Positions 17,762-26,229 are shown, counted from the first letter of the stretch. The stretch: 64,000 nt of DNA from Nocardia pseudobrasiliensis NBRC 108224 (GCF_001613105.1 NZ_BDBS01000048.1:19306-83305), one strand, 5' to 3'. Numbers and translations: made by a program. The notes: generated from the letters alone by a model not told the origin.

Positions 17762-18553
17762 ATGGCGAAACCGGACGTGGAGGGCCGCGGGCGGACTGCT
17801 GCGGTGCAGTCGGTCGACCGCGCGCTGCTCGTCATGGAGATCATCGCGAAACTGGGCCAGGCGGGCGTCACGGAGATCGCGGCCGAACTGGATGTGCACA
17901 AATCCACCGTCTCGCGACTGATCGCCGTGTTGGAAGCGCGGGGCTATGTCGAGCAAATCTCCGACCGCGGCAAATACCGGCTCGGTTTCGCCATCGTCCG
18001 CCTCGCCGGATCCACCACCGCCCAGGTCGATCTCGCCGGACTCGGGCAGAGCGCCTGCACCGCGCTGGCCGCCGAATCGGGGGAGACCACGAATATCGCT
18101 GTGCTCGACGGTGATCGGATCATCAATATCGTCGAGGCGATCGGGCCACGCTCGATCGCGTTGCGCTCCTGGGTCGGTCAGAGCTGCCCGGCGCACGCCA
18201 CCTCCAGCGGCAAGGTCCTGTTGGCCGCGCTCGAGCCCGCGGCGGTGCGCAAACTGGTGGGCGCCAAACCCGCGGCCTACACCGAGAACACCGTCACCCG
18301 ATACGCCGATCTGGCCGCCCAGTTGAACGAGGTGCGGGCCAAGGGGTGGGCCAGTGTGCGCGAGGAACTCGAGATCGGCTTGAACGCGGTCGCGGCTCCG
18401 GTGTACGGCAGGGATGGTTCGGCCATTGCGGCACTGAGCGTTTCGGGGCCCTCGTATCGGCTCGGGCCGGAACTGTTCGCGCATATGGCCGAACTGGCGA
18501 TGGCCAGCGCGGCCGCGATCAGCCGCGGACTGGGGTATTCGGGCGGACGGTAG
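17762..18553 (+). CDS. IclR family transcriptional regulator
   Basis: A 263-residue regulator with an N-terminal winged helix (about residues 14-75: AVQSVDRALLVMEII, VTEIAAELDVHKSTVSRLIAVLEARGYVEQ) and the IclR effector domain (SCPAHATSSGKVLLAAL, GWASVREELEIGLNAVAAPVYG). It follows the choline oxidase gene by 7 bases and is the last gene of the operon, so it is probably autoregulated. IclR proteins often bind short palindromes with A/T-rich centres; the GTTGC-N7-GCAAC pairs at 8257-8424 are the best candidates. Confidence 0.87.
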   Translation: MAKPDVEGRGRTAAVQSVDRALLVMEIIAKLGQAGVTEIAAELDVHKSTVSRLIAVLEARGYVEQISDRGKYRLGFAIVRLAGSTTAQVDLAGLGQSACTALAAESGETTNIAVLDGDRIINIVEAIGPRSIALRSWVGQSCPAHATSSGKVLLAALEPAAVRKLVGAKPAAYTENTVTRYADLAAQLNEVRAKGWASVREELEIGLNAVAAPVYGRDGSAIAALSVSGPSYRLGPELFAHMAELAMASAAAISRGLGYSGGR

Positions 18554-18921
18554 GGGGTCGGGGCGGACCGGGACAATTTGTGTCACTGTGCGGTCGGTCC
18601 CCCGCCGGGGTGCGGCGCCAGAGGGTTCGAAAAGGCTTTGCGGGCAGGCGATTTCGCGCGAGACGCGGCCTCCCGGGAGCGCTCGCGCCGCCGCGGGTCG
18701 CCAAATGATTGCTGACCATTGCCATTCGGAAACGATTCCAGCTTTCCCGGCTGCGGACCTGGGGTTGCTGTGTCGTCACTCGGTGCTCGCGGGAGGTTGC
18801 GTGGGCCATCGGGTGGAGTTGCGGGGCGGTCGGGCGTGCTGCACAGTCTTGCTCGCAGCGACGACCCGAGGAACGGCCCACCGGCCGTACTGCTCGGGGC
18901 TGCGCCGACCAGGTCCGATGA
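18554..18921. other. Intergenic region, no feature recognised
   Basis: These 368 bases separate the choline operon from the next gene. Open frames on both strands here are Arg/Pro-rich, as GC-rich non-coding DNA gives, and show no family resemblance. I see no clear terminator hairpin or RNA gene. Confidence 0.4.
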
Positions 18922-19776
18922 GTGGGTCGCGAGGGGTTCACGAGACCGTCGCGGCCCATGGGGGATAGAAAGCAGCAGTTGGTGGAACCGCTCGAGAACA
19001 ACGGGGTCGACCGTGCCGCCGGGAAGGCGTCGGTACTGCGGTATCTGCCGCACGCGGGGGCCACCGCGGCGGTGCTCGCCCTGGTGATCGCGGTCGTCGT
19101 CGCCGAATCGGGACGCGGCGATCGGACCGACCGGATACGCGCCGCGTCGGAAGGATACGAATCGCAAAGCGTGGCACAGCTTTCCGCCGATATCGATCAG
19201 CTCCGGGCCGGTGAGCCGGAGACGCCGCGCGATATCCCGGTTCCGATGGACGCCGGTGAGCCGGTTCCGGTCGGTGACAGTGCCGATGACGCGGTTCCGG
19301 CGAGCGGGGACATTCCCGCCGACCCGATTCCGGCGACCGACACCACCACCACCAGCGCGCCGAGTGCGACGCCGGAGACCGCGATATCGCGGCCGAGCTT
19401 CTCGATGAGCATGAGTGTCAGTGCGAGCGCGAGCTTTTCGGCGCAGCTCACCGCGCGGCCCGAGGTGAATCCGATGCCCGATCCGGGCGTCACCACGGTC
19501 ACCGTGATCGTCCCCGCGCCCGGCGCGACGACCACCGGACCGCCCGCGCAGTCGACGACGTCTCGCCCGAGCGCCACGACAGCGACGCCGTCGCGGTCCA
19601 CACCGCGGGTCTCGACCACGCCCCACTGCGAGGCGGCGGTGACGACGCCGAAGAAGGCGACGGCAACCGCCACGGTCGGGCCCACCGTCACGCGTGCGCC
19701 CACCAAGAGCGCACCGCCGTCGACCACGACCGCGAAGCCGACCGCCACGACGACCCGGTCCCGCCCATGTCGATAG
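18922..19776 (+). CDS. Membrane-anchored Thr/Ser/Pro-rich protein
   Basis: A protein of up to 284 residues with one transmembrane helix (about residues 45-65: GATAAVLALVIAVVVAES) and a long extracytoplasmic tail dominated by Thr, Ser, Pro and Ala, with many Thr runs. It looks like a wall-spanning, possibly O-mannosylated stalk. I know no family. GTG 18922 is the first start; ATG 18958 is equally possible, since neither has a strong ribosome binding site. The 3' end overlaps the lytic transglycosylase gene by 10 bases, so the two are probably co-translated and may act together at the wall. Confidence 0.6.
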   Translation: MGREGFTRPSRPMGDRKQQLVEPLENNGVDRAAGKASVLRYLPHAGATAAVLALVIAVVVAESGRGDRTDRIRAASEGYESQSVAQLSADIDQLRAGEPETPRDIPVPMDAGEPVPVGDSADDAVPASGDIPADPIPATDTTTTSAPSATPETAISRPSFSMSMSVSASASFSAQLTARPEVNPMPDPGVTTVTVIVPAPGATTTGPPAQSTTSRPSATTATPSRSTPRVSTTPHCEAAVTTPKKATATATVGPTVTRAPTKSAPPSTTTAKPTATTTRSRPCR

Positions 19777-20435
19777 GGATGCGTCGCACAATCATTGTGG
19801 CCCTGGCGATTCCGGCGCTCGTCGGATGCGGTGGGGCGGCGCATCGAGTCGCCGAGCCCGCACCGCCGGGTCCCGGCGATCTGCCCGCGGTCCGGCTCGA
19901 CGCCGTCGACCGCGCACTGGATCCGCTGGGCGAGTGGGCTCGGGTGCGTTCCGTCGGATACGGCATCCCGGCGCGTGCGTTGCAGGCGTACGGCCAGGCG
20001 ACGGTGGTCATGGCGAAGGCCCAGCCCTCATGTCACCTCGGGTGGACCACGCTGGCCGGAATCGCGCGGGTGGAAAGCGATCACGGCCGATTCGGCGGCG
20101 CGTCCATCGCCGCGGATGGCGTTGTGCGGCCGCCGATTCGCGGTGTCGCGCTCAACGGCGCCGGCGGCAATGCGTTGATCCTCGACCCCGGCCGCACCGG
20201 GTACGCGCGCGCGATGGGACCGTTCCAGTTCATCCCCGACACCTGGCAGCGCTGGGGTATGCGGGGCAATCCGGACGATATCGATGACGCCGCGCTCACC
20301 GCGGGCCGCTATTTGTGCGCCGCCGGAGGCGATCTGGCCACCGCGCACGGCTGGCGGCAGGCGGTGTTCGCCTACAACCACTCCACCGTCTACGTCGAAC
20401 AGGTACGTAGCGCCGCAATCGGTTACGACGCGTAG
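19767..20435 (+). CDS. Lytic transglycosylase lipoprotein
   Basis: A 222-residue lipoprotein with the lipobox LVGC (Cys21) and a lysozyme-like lytic transglycosylase domain. The catalytic Glu is probably Glu103 in GIARVESDHGRFGG; AMGPFQFIPDTWQRWG and VFAYNHSTVYVEQV follow as in MltB/RlpA-type SLT domains of actinomycetes. It should cut peptidoglycan glycan strands, making anhydromuramyl ends, from the outer face of the membrane. It overlaps the upstream membrane-anchored gene. Confidence 0.85.
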   Translation: MSIGMRRTIIVALAIPALVGCGGAAHRVAEPAPPGPGDLPAVRLDAVDRALDPLGEWARVRSVGYGIPARALQAYGQATVVMAKAQPSCHLGWTTLAGIARVESDHGRFGGASIAADGVVRPPIRGVALNGAGGNALILDPGRTGYARAMGPFQFIPDTWQRWGMRGNPDDIDDAALTAGRYLCAAGGDLATAHGWRQAVFAYNHSTVYVEQVRSAAIGYDA

Positions 20436-20460
20436 CCGATCCAACGAAAGAGGGAGATAC

Positions 20461-20718
20461 ATGAACAAGTTCGGTATGTTCACCGCCGCCGTCCTGACGG
20501 CGTCGGGTCTGGCGCTGGGCGCGACCGGCATCGCCTCGGCCGAGCCGGCCCAGCCGCCGGTGAGCACCGGCTCGGCCCCCGGCCTGCCGCTGCTGCTCGG
20601 CCAGCTGCTGTCCGGCAGCGCCTCGGCCCCCAAGCCCACCGGCGCGGAAGCCGTTGCCACCGAGACGGGTTCGGCCTCCGGCTCGTCGCTCAGCGGCGGT
20701 CTGTCCGGCACGAAGTAG
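20461..20718 (+). CDS. Small secreted Ser/Gly-rich protein
   Basis: An 85-residue protein with a Sec signal peptide (KFGMFTAAVLTASGLALG, likely cleaved after ASA near residue 27). The mature part is about 58 residues of Pro, Ser and Gly with no cysteine. I recognise no family. A good ribosome binding site (AAAGAGGGAG) precedes ATG 20461, 25 bases after the transglycosylase stop, so it may be part of the same transcript. Confidence 0.65.
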   Translation: MNKFGMFTAAVLTASGLALGATGIASAEPAQPPVSTGSAPGLPLLLGQLLSGSASAPKPTGAEAVATETGSASGSSLSGGLSGTK

Positions 20719-20788
20719 CCGACCGGCACAAGCCCCTTCCATCGCCACGGCACCCGCGCGGGACCGCCCGGCGGCGGTGCGAAGGTAG

Positions 20789-20813
20789 CGAGAACCCCCG
20801 CAGACGGTTCTCG
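20789..20813. terminator. Stem-loop between converging genes
   Basis: CGAGAACC-N9-GGTTCTCG is a perfect 8-bp stem between the rightward small secreted gene and the leftward STAS gene. A second GC-rich hairpin (CCCGTC and GACGGG arms) follows near 20830-20850. There is no U-tract, as is common in actinomycetes. Confidence 0.55.
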
Positions 20814-20870
20814 TGACCCGACCGGACCCGTCCGTCGCGACACAGACGGGCGGGCCCGGCCCCGGGTCGT

Positions 20871-21245
20871 TCAGCCCGCGGTCGATATGGCGCTGACCAG
20901 ATCCGGGCTGAGGGTGAGCAGGTGATCGAGGCCGACGGCCTCGAGGGGACGGCGCACCCGGGGCGGCGCGAGTATTCGGACCGGACGCGGGGCGCGGGCG
21001 TGCACGGTGTCCAGCAGCAGCGCCGAACCGATCAGCCCGAAGAAGGTGACCGCGGTCAGGTCGACCACGAGCACGGCCGCCGGATCGGCGAGGGCCTCGT
21101 CCAGCGCGGTGCGCAGGCGCGGGGCCGATACCAGATCGAGCTCACCGGCGAGGGTGACCACGACCGCGTTCGCGGCGCGGGTCACCGCTGCGGTCAACAG
21201 GCAGTCCACCGTGGTGACGGGATTGTGAGTGCTGATGGAAGGCAA
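20871..21245 (-). CDS. STAS-domain anti-sigma factor antagonist-like protein
   Basis: A STAS-domain protein (VVVTLAGELDLVSAPRLRTAL, then VLVVDLTAVTFFGLIGSALLLD). Members normally carry a phospho-acceptor Ser in a D/G-S-S/A-G loop; here the loop reads FFGLIGSALL, so Leu and Ile occupy the serine positions, and control by phosphorylation looks lost or altered. No ATG lies at the expected place. TTG 21245 gives 124 residues and GTG 21209 gives 112, so the start is uncertain. It lies 17 bases downstream of the whiB-like stop on the same strand and may be co-transcribed. Confidence 0.75.
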   Translation of the reverse strand: MPSISTHNPVTTVDCLLTAAVTRAANAVVVTLAGELDLVSAPRLRTALDEALADPAAVLVVDLTAVTFFGLIGSALLLDTVHARAPRPVRILAPPRVRRPLEAVGLDHLLTLSPDLVSAISTAG

Positions 21246-21262
21246 CGGGTTTCGGTCTTCGC

Positions 21263-21562
21263 TCAGGCTGCGGCCCGACGACGGCGAGTGTATTTCTCCC
21301 GCTCGGCCTCGGTCATCGCACCCCAGACCCCGTAGGGTTCGCGCACGCGCAGGGCGTAGGTGCGGCACTGGGCGAGTACCGGGCAGGTGTGGCAGATCTG
21401 TTTGGCGCGATTCTCGCGGGCGGTGCGGGCGCGACCGCGTTCGCCGTCGGGGTAGAAGAACAACGACGAGTCCAGGCCGCGGCAGGCGCCGCGTATCTGC
21501 CAGTCCCAGATGTCGGCATTCGGGGCCGGAAGTTGGGCGGAGGTGGGAATCGGCAGCGGCAT
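21263..21562 (-). CDS. WhiB-family iron-sulfur regulator
   Basis: A 99-residue WhiB-like protein. The four cluster ligands are C27, C57, C60 and C66 (GACRG and ICHTCPVLAQC), followed by the conserved turn GVWGA (78-82) and a basic tail KYTRRRRAAA that may bind DNA. WhiB proteins hold a [4Fe-4S] cluster and partner with the principal sigma factor to control division, redox or resistance genes. The subgroup could not be decided by eye. It is followed by the STAS gene. Confidence 0.9.
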   Translation of the reverse strand: MPLPIPTSAQLPAPNADIWDWQIRGACRGLDSSLFFYPDGERGRARTARENRAKQICHTCPVLAQCRTYALRVREPYGVWGAMTEAEREKYTRRRRAAA

Positions 21563-21959
21563 GGTGAACTCCTCATGGTGCGAGCTCGTGCCGGATTCGA
21601 CTCGACGGACGCTCCGGCTACGACAGGAGCGGACGTTAGAGGTAACGAATAAATCACGTCAACCGATTGAAGTGCGGGGACCGCGATATTCGGATTCATC
21701 GCCGAGTCGCCGTCACCCTCGTGGGTCGCGAGCGTCGGATCTGCGAGAACCGGCAGGCCGAGGCCATTATTTTCGAACAGAACAATAGCCTCGGCCGGTT
21801 GTGAAGACGAACTCTCGATGTCGTTCGGATGTCTTGCGGGTGAACGGGCGGGAACGAGTTCGCGGGTGAACCTCGCCGAAATTTACTGGCCAGCAATATA
21901 AGTGGTGGTGATTTTCACATCCGCGAATGCGCTCATGTTAAGCCGGTGCGAGCAATCCT
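21563..21959. other. Intergenic region with stem-loop
   Basis: No gene is visible in about 400 bases. The region holds the whiB-like promoter, where an A/T-richer stretch occurs around 21640-21670, and the hairpin listed at 21748-21800. Confidence 0.4.
21748..21800 (-). terminator. Long imperfect stem-loop
   Basis: Left arm AACCGG...CCGAGGCCATT (21748-21768) pairs with right arm AATAGCCTCGGCCGGTT (21784-21800), with a four-base bulge and one mismatch. It lies downstream of the leftward secreted-protein gene, so it is a likely terminator for it. Confidence 0.45.
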
Positions 21960-22499
21960 TTACCGCTCCGCATCGGTGAGCAGCAGACGGATACCGCCCG
22001 CGGCGGCGCGTACCGCGCTACCGGGCTCGCACTTCGCCGCGGCGGGCGGGGCGAATGCGGTGGGGGTGAATTGTTTTTGTGAGTTGTCGCCTCGGAAGCG
22101 TCCGGCGAGGACCTCGCCGCGATAGGACGCGCCCTGGTCGGTGGGTGCGGCGCTGCTGTAATGCACGGTGCTCGAGCGCTCGCCGATGCCGCCGATCCAG
22201 CGAATGACCTCGGTGCCGGGCGGCTTGGTCGTCGCCCAGTCGGCGCACGAGACGGTGATGGTGAAGCTTCGGGTGATCTCTCCGGCGCTGGCCCCGGTGG
22301 AACAGGCATCGTAGTGATCGGTCTCGGTGATGGTGGTGGGCTTGGCGACGGTGGTGAGGGCGGGGGAGAAGCTGACGTCGAAGTGCCCGGAGCACTCCAG
22401 GTGGACGCCTCCGGTCGGTGTCGAGTGCGCCGGTGTCGCCATCGACAGCAGGGTGCCGCCGATGACCGCCGACAGCGCGACGGCGAACCTTTTCCGCAT
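21960..22499 (-). CDS. Secreted hypothetical protein
   Basis: A 179-residue protein with a clear signal peptide (KRFAVALSAVIGGTLLSMA, cleavage probably after AHS near residue 25). The mature domain has four cysteines (ECSG, DACST, SCADW, KCEPG), consistent with two disulfides, and beta-strand-like alternation. I recognise no family. ATG 22499 is chosen because it starts the signal peptide; longer readings are Arg/Pro-rich. It is divergent from the beta-lactamase-fold gene. Confidence 0.65.
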   Translation of the reverse strand: MRKRFAVALSAVIGGTLLSMATPAHSTPTGGVHLECSGHFDVSFSPALTTVAKPTTITETDHYDACSTGASAGEITRSFTITVSCADWATTKPPGTEVIRWIGGIGERSSTVHYSSAAPTDQGASYRGEVLAGRFRGDNSQKQFTPTAFAPPAAAKCEPGSAVRAAAGGIRLLLTDAER

Positions 22500-22671
22500 G
22501 GATGATCCCCACTCTGTTTCGGCAATGTGCTTGGCACTCAGAGTAGTTGGGGCGCAGCGTATTCGGTCGCTCGCTAGGGGAGCCGTCGGTAGGGGTGACC
22601 TCGGGGCCGGATGATTTGCGCGCGGCGGCGATCGAATAGTGTTCGGTACGGCATCTGGTTCAGGAGGAGTG

Positions 22672-23832
22672 GTGGGGTTGGTGGAAGGGTTCGTCGAGCG
22701 CGGATTCGAGTCGGTGCGAGAGGGTTTCGCGCGGGCGCACGACGGCGACGAGGGCGCGGCCCAGCTGTGCGTATATCGCCGGGGGCGCGTGGTGGTGGAC
22801 CTGTCGACCGGGGCGGACCCGGAGTCGACGTCGGTGCTGATGTCGGTGTCGAAGGGGATCACCGCGACCTGTGCGCACATCCTGGTCGATCGCGGCCTGC
22901 TCGATCTCACCGCGCCCGTGCGGGAGTACTGGCCGGAGTTCGCCGCCGAGGGTAAAGCCGACATCACGGTCGCCCAGTTGCTCTCGCATCAGGCCGGGTT
23001 GTCGGGATTCGACGCCGAAACGGGTATCGGCGCATGGGAATTGAAGGATTGGACGAGGTGCGCCTCGGCGCTGGCGGCGATGACTCCGCTGTGGCGGCCG
23101 GGGACCGCGTTCTATTACCACTCCCTTACCTGGGGCTACCTCGCCGGTGAGCTGATCCGTCGGATCAGCGGCAAAAGCGTCGGTGAGTTCCTCGCCGCCG
23201 AGGTCGCCGAACCGCTCGGACTGAGCCTGTGGATCGGCCTGCCCGAGGCCGAGGAATATCGGGTCCTACCGCAGTTCACCCGCCGGCACATGCCCGACGC
23301 CGCCGAGGTCGAGGCGATGCTCACCCGGATGGGCGTCGATGTCGGCGCCCGCCTGGTGCGCGCGACACTGGCCACGGTCGCGGCCCGCGACGAGGGCCTG
23401 GCGCTGCTCAATACCCGGGACGGACATGCCGCGGAGATCCCGTCCGGCAACGGAATCGGCAATGCGCGGTCGGTCGCGCGCATGTTCGCGGCGGTGATCG
23501 GCACGGTCGACGGCATCCGGTTGCTCACTCCGGCGGCCGTCGATCGGGCACGACAGCCGCAGACCGAGGGACTGGGCCACCCGGCCCCACTGGATGTGAT
23601 GCCGCGCGGCAACTATTTCGCGCACGGATATGAACTCACCCGACCCGCACAGCTGCTCGGCCCGGGGGCGTTCGGTCAGGTCGGATCCGGCGGGCGCATC
23701 GGCTTCGCGCATCCGGAATCCGGTGTCGCCGTGGGCTATACATGCACCAATATGATCGGCGACGACACCGGCGGTCCGGATCCGCGCTGGCTGCCGTGGT
23801 CGCAGGCACTGCGCGAAACCCTCAGGGGGTGA
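22672..23832 (+). CDS. Serine beta-lactamase-fold hydrolase (EstB-like)
   Basis: About 386 residues of the class C beta-lactamase/esterase family (PF00144). The nucleophile motif SxxK appears as MSVSKGITATCAH, and the second motif Tyr is in GTAFYYHSLTWGYLAGELI. The C-terminal part has GSGGRIGFAHPESGVAVGY, equivalent to the KTG-region strand. No signal peptide is seen, so it is probably a cytoplasmic esterase or amidase, not a beta-lactamase. AGGAGG at 22662-22667 suits GTG 22672 or nearby GTG/TTG codons; the exact start is uncertain. Confidence 0.82.
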   Translation: MGLVEGFVERGFESVREGFARAHDGDEGAAQLCVYRRGRVVVDLSTGADPESTSVLMSVSKGITATCAHILVDRGLLDLTAPVREYWPEFAAEGKADITVAQLLSHQAGLSGFDAETGIGAWELKDWTRCASALAAMTPLWRPGTAFYYHSLTWGYLAGELIRRISGKSVGEFLAAEVAEPLGLSLWIGLPEAEEYRVLPQFTRRHMPDAAEVEAMLTRMGVDVGARLVRATLATVAARDEGLALLNTRDGHAAEIPSGNGIGNARSVARMFAAVIGTVDGIRLLTPAAVDRARQPQTEGLGHPAPLDVMPRGNYFAHGYELTRPAQLLGPGAFGQVGSGGRIGFAHPESGVAVGYTCTNMIGDDTGGPDPRWLPWSQALRETLRG

Positions 23833-23933
23833 ACGCGTCCAGGTAGCTGTCCGGGTCGATCGGTGCGAACCCCCAACGGCGGCCGCGCCGAGGGGCCGGA
23901 GCTGGAATCGGCCACCGAGAACGAACTACGGGG

Positions 23934-24206
23934 TCAATTCGCTTGGTCCTCCACCAATTTCGCCTCCATTTTCTGCACGTAGACGACCGCGTCGCCCACG
24001 GTCCGCAGCTGCGCCAGATCCTCGTCGGGGACCTTGACGTGATAGGTGTCCTCGAGCCGTACGACGATTTCCACCAGTGACAGCGAGTCGATGTCCAGAT
24101 CCTCGACGAAGGATTTCTCGGCCACCACCTCCGAGGCGTCGATGCCGGTCACCTCCTCGACGATCTCCGCGATGCCCGCGACGATTTCTTCCTGTGTGGT
24201 TGCCAC
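23934..24206 (-). CDS. AcpM-like acyl carrier protein
   Basis: A 90-residue acyl carrier protein. Ser41 in the DIDSLSLVEI motif is the phosphopantetheine site. The N-terminus (TQEEIVAGIAEIVEEVTGID) and VPDEDLAQLRTVGDAVVYVQK closely resemble mycobacterial meromycolate carrier AcpM, but the C-terminal extension of AcpM (about 25 residues) is missing. No ketosynthase lies next to it, although AcpM is usually beside kasA/kasB. It may be a second carrier for FAS-II or a dedicated lipid. Start GTG 24206 follows GGAAGGGAAG. Confidence 0.85.
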   Translation of the reverse strand: MATTQEEIVAGIAEIVEEVTGIDASEVVAEKSFVEDLDIDSLSLVEIVVRLEDTYHVKVPDEDLAQLRTVGDAVVYVQKMEAKLVEDQAN

Positions 24207-24302
24207 GAATCTTCCCTTCCCAGAAGCGATCAACACGAGAACGCTAAAAGCTCCAGCGGGGTGGAGATTCAATAGTTTGTGAGGCGGGCCACACAAATGA
24301 AC

Positions 24303-24332
24303 GGCCGGGCCCACCACGTGGCGGGCCCGGCC
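24303..24332 (-). terminator. Perfect GC-rich hairpin terminator
   Basis: GGCCGGGCCC-N10-GGGCCCGGCC, a perfect 10-bp stem. It begins 12 bases beyond the stop of the leftward LGFP gene and is followed on that strand by a T-containing stretch, so it probably ends that transcript before the acyl carrier gene. Confidence 0.75.
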
Positions 24333-24344
24333 GCAGGAAACGGA

Positions 24345-25274
24345 TCAGTGATTGGTGCCGGGACGCCAGCGGTGTGCGCCGCCGAGGTGCCCGGTCCGCG
24401 GGCCGCCCGCGGTCGCGGGCATACCCGTGGAGCGGGATCCGTGCGAGCTGTCGGATCCGCTACGCGAGACCATGGCCGCCACTGCGCCCGCGAGGGCGGC
24501 GATGACCAGGCCGATGGGCAGCGCCCACCACTTCGCGTTGGAATCCCTACCCCACCACCGGTGATCATTGTTGGTCGCCGCGGCGGCCGTGCCCGCGTCG
24601 GCGGCCGCACCCGGCGCGGGGCCGGGAGCCGAGACGTCCAGACCGCTCAGCTGACCGGCGATATCCGGTGGGACAGTGGCGAAACCGCTCTCGCGGCTCC
24701 AGCGCATCTGGACCGGTGTGCCGTTCTGACCGCTGAAGGTCTGGCTGTAGACGCCGTCGGCGACCGTGGTATCGGTCATCGGCGCGCCGAGCACGCCGTC
24801 GGTGGCGTGCAGATGCGACCAGGCGGTTCGGATCGGGCCGCGCACCAGCCACGCGCCGTTCTGCGGGCTCCACTCGATGGTCGCTCCGTCCGGCGCGGAA
24901 AACTCGCTGAAGCGGGCCGTACCGGCGACCGGCGCGTCCGACTCGTCGTTCTTCGGATAGCCCAGATTGTTCGCGCCGCCCAGGGCCAGATATTTGTCGA
25001 GAATGGCCCCGTACATTACCTTCGCACCCGTATCCGACGAGTAGACGATCTTGCCGCCGCGATAATCCTGTGCGGCGCCGTCGGGGCCGAATGCGTATAC
25101 CGCGCCGACCTTTTCACCGAGCGGCGAGGACGCGCCGCCCTTGTCCTGATAATGCGAGCTGATCGCGTTGTCGGCATCGGCGGGCTGTGCCGTGGCCGGG
25201 GGACTCAGCAGCAGACCGGCGCCCAGCGCGGCGGCGAAGCCGGCGGCGGACACCGATTTCATCCACAATCTCAT
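24345..25274 (-). CDS. LGFP-repeat cell-wall protein with C-terminal membrane anchor
   Basis: A 309-residue protein with a signal peptide (WMKSVSAAGFAAALGAGLLL, cleaved near ATA-QP). LGFP-type repeats follow (SPLGEKVG, NLGYPKNDES, GVLGAPMTDT) between residues 45 and 200. LGFP repeats (PF08310) occur in envelope proteins of mycolate bacteria and are thought to bind the cell wall. After a Pro/Ala linker, a C-terminal helix (WWALPIGLVIAALAGAVAAMVS, about 250-271) should anchor it in the membrane with a basic tail inside. ATG 25274 has GAGGAGG just upstream. Confidence 0.83.
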   Translation of the reverse strand: MRLWMKSVSAAGFAAALGAGLLLSPPATAQPADADNAISSHYQDKGGASSPLGEKVGAVYAFGPDGAAQDYRGGKIVYSSDTGAKVMYGAILDKYLALGGANNLGYPKNDESDAPVAGTARFSEFSAPDGATIEWSPQNGAWLVRGPIRTAWSHLHATDGVLGAPMTDTTVADGVYSQTFSGQNGTPVQMRWSRESGFATVPPDIAGQLSGLDVSAPGPAPGAAADAGTAAAATNNDHRWWGRDSNAKWWALPIGLVIAALAGAVAAMVSRSGSDSSHGSRSTGMPATAGGPRTGHLGGAHRWRPGTNH

Positions 25275-25301
25275 CGCATGCCTCCTCACGGAATCGGTGA
25301 A

Positions 25302-25562
25302 TCAGCGAATGTCGCCGGTCTTCGGCTTGGTGGCGAATCCGACGATCGCCGCGAGCAACGCGCCGACCACGCCGCCGCCCCCGACCTGTGCCAGGATCTG
25401 GCCGAAATCCAGTCCGCTACCGGTCGCGGCCTGAATTATCGCCCCCGTGATACCCCCACCGATCGCTCCCGCTCCGCCGGAGACGAGCGGACCCATCGGG
25501 CTGTTCGCCCCTCCGATCCCACCTCCGACCACACCACCGAGCAGACCCAGTAGCCACTCCAT
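25302..25562 (-). CDS. Small Gly-rich membrane protein
   Basis: An 86-residue protein made of glycine- and alanine-rich hydrophobic helices (WLLGLLGGVVGGGIGGA, GAIGGGITGAIIQAA, GGGGVVGALLAAIVGFA) ending in a short charged tail (KPKTGDIR). It resembles small two- to three-helix membrane proteins common in actinomycetes; function is unknown. Start ATG 25562 has GGAGGAAGG. It ends 27 bases before the LGFP gene and so likely shares its transcript. Confidence 0.65.
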   Translation of the reverse strand: MEWLLGLLGGVVGGGIGGANSPMGPLVSGGAGAIGGGITGAIIQAATGSGLDFGQILAQVGGGGVVGALLAAIVGFATKPKTGDIR

Positions 25563-25695
25563 CCTTCCTCCTTCGAGACGACTCGAAACCGACGGATGTT
25601 GCATTGAACACGATAGCCTGCTATTTGCCTGATAAACCCGGATGCGCAAAATGCGGTGGTACGCTCCGGAACGTTTCCTACCCGAGGAGGCATTG

Positions 25696-26058
25696 ATGAC
25701 CGCGCTACTGCGTCGCGGCCGTTATCTTCTCGCCCTGGTCGCCGTCGCCGCGGCGGTTGTGCTGCCGATGCCGGGTGCGGTCCATTTCCCGGAGACGAGT
25801 CTGTTCGACGCCGATTCCGAGAGCCAGATCCGAATCAGCCGAACATTCGCCCGTCTGCTCCACGCGGGCGACGAGCGCCACTCGGACGCACGCTATCGCC
25901 GATCCGTGGAGATCGGGAAGATGACTCCCTACGAACAGCGCGGTGGTGACGTTTCGATTCCGGCCGTCCGCTCCGACCTTCGCGACGAGCGCGGTCTCGC
26001 GGAGGAGATGCTGCGCAACGGGCGCGGCGCGGTAGGGGTACTCCAGGGGAATCGCTAG
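25696..26058 (+). CDS. Signal-anchored hypothetical protein
   Basis: A 120-residue protein with an N-terminal hydrophobic helix (YLLALVAVAAAVVLPMPG, about residues 10-27) acting as a signal peptide or anchor, and a charged Arg/Asp/Glu-rich remainder. It has no cysteine and no family I recognise. ATG 25696 is preceded by CGAGGAGG; an in-frame ATG at 25642 lacks one. Confidence 0.5.
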   Translation: MTALLRRGRYLLALVAVAAAVVLPMPGAVHFPETSLFDADSESQIRISRTFARLLHAGDERHSDARYRRSVEIGKMTPYEQRGGDVSIPAVRSDLRDERGLAEEMLRNGRGAVGVLQGNR

Positions 26059-26143
26059 CGATGCGTCAGTGATGCGATCCGAGGTTGCCTGAACGTTAAG
26101 TAACTGAAATAGTTGGGGACGTCGAAGGCGAAGCTCGGCGGCA

Positions 26144-26174
26144 GATGCATGAACGACTGCATCGTTTATGCATC
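26144..26174. promoter_or_regulatory. Dyad upstream of the GGPP synthase genes
   Basis: GATGCAT-N17-ATGCATC, with perfect 7-bp arms, sits about 55 bases ahead of the small ORF that precedes the GGPP synthase. It could be an operator for this transcript. The regulator is unknown. Confidence 0.3.
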
Positions 26175-26229
26175 GACTGTTGGGTAGTCTTGGCCTACGG
26201 CCCGATGAGCCCTGATGGAGGTGATCGAT

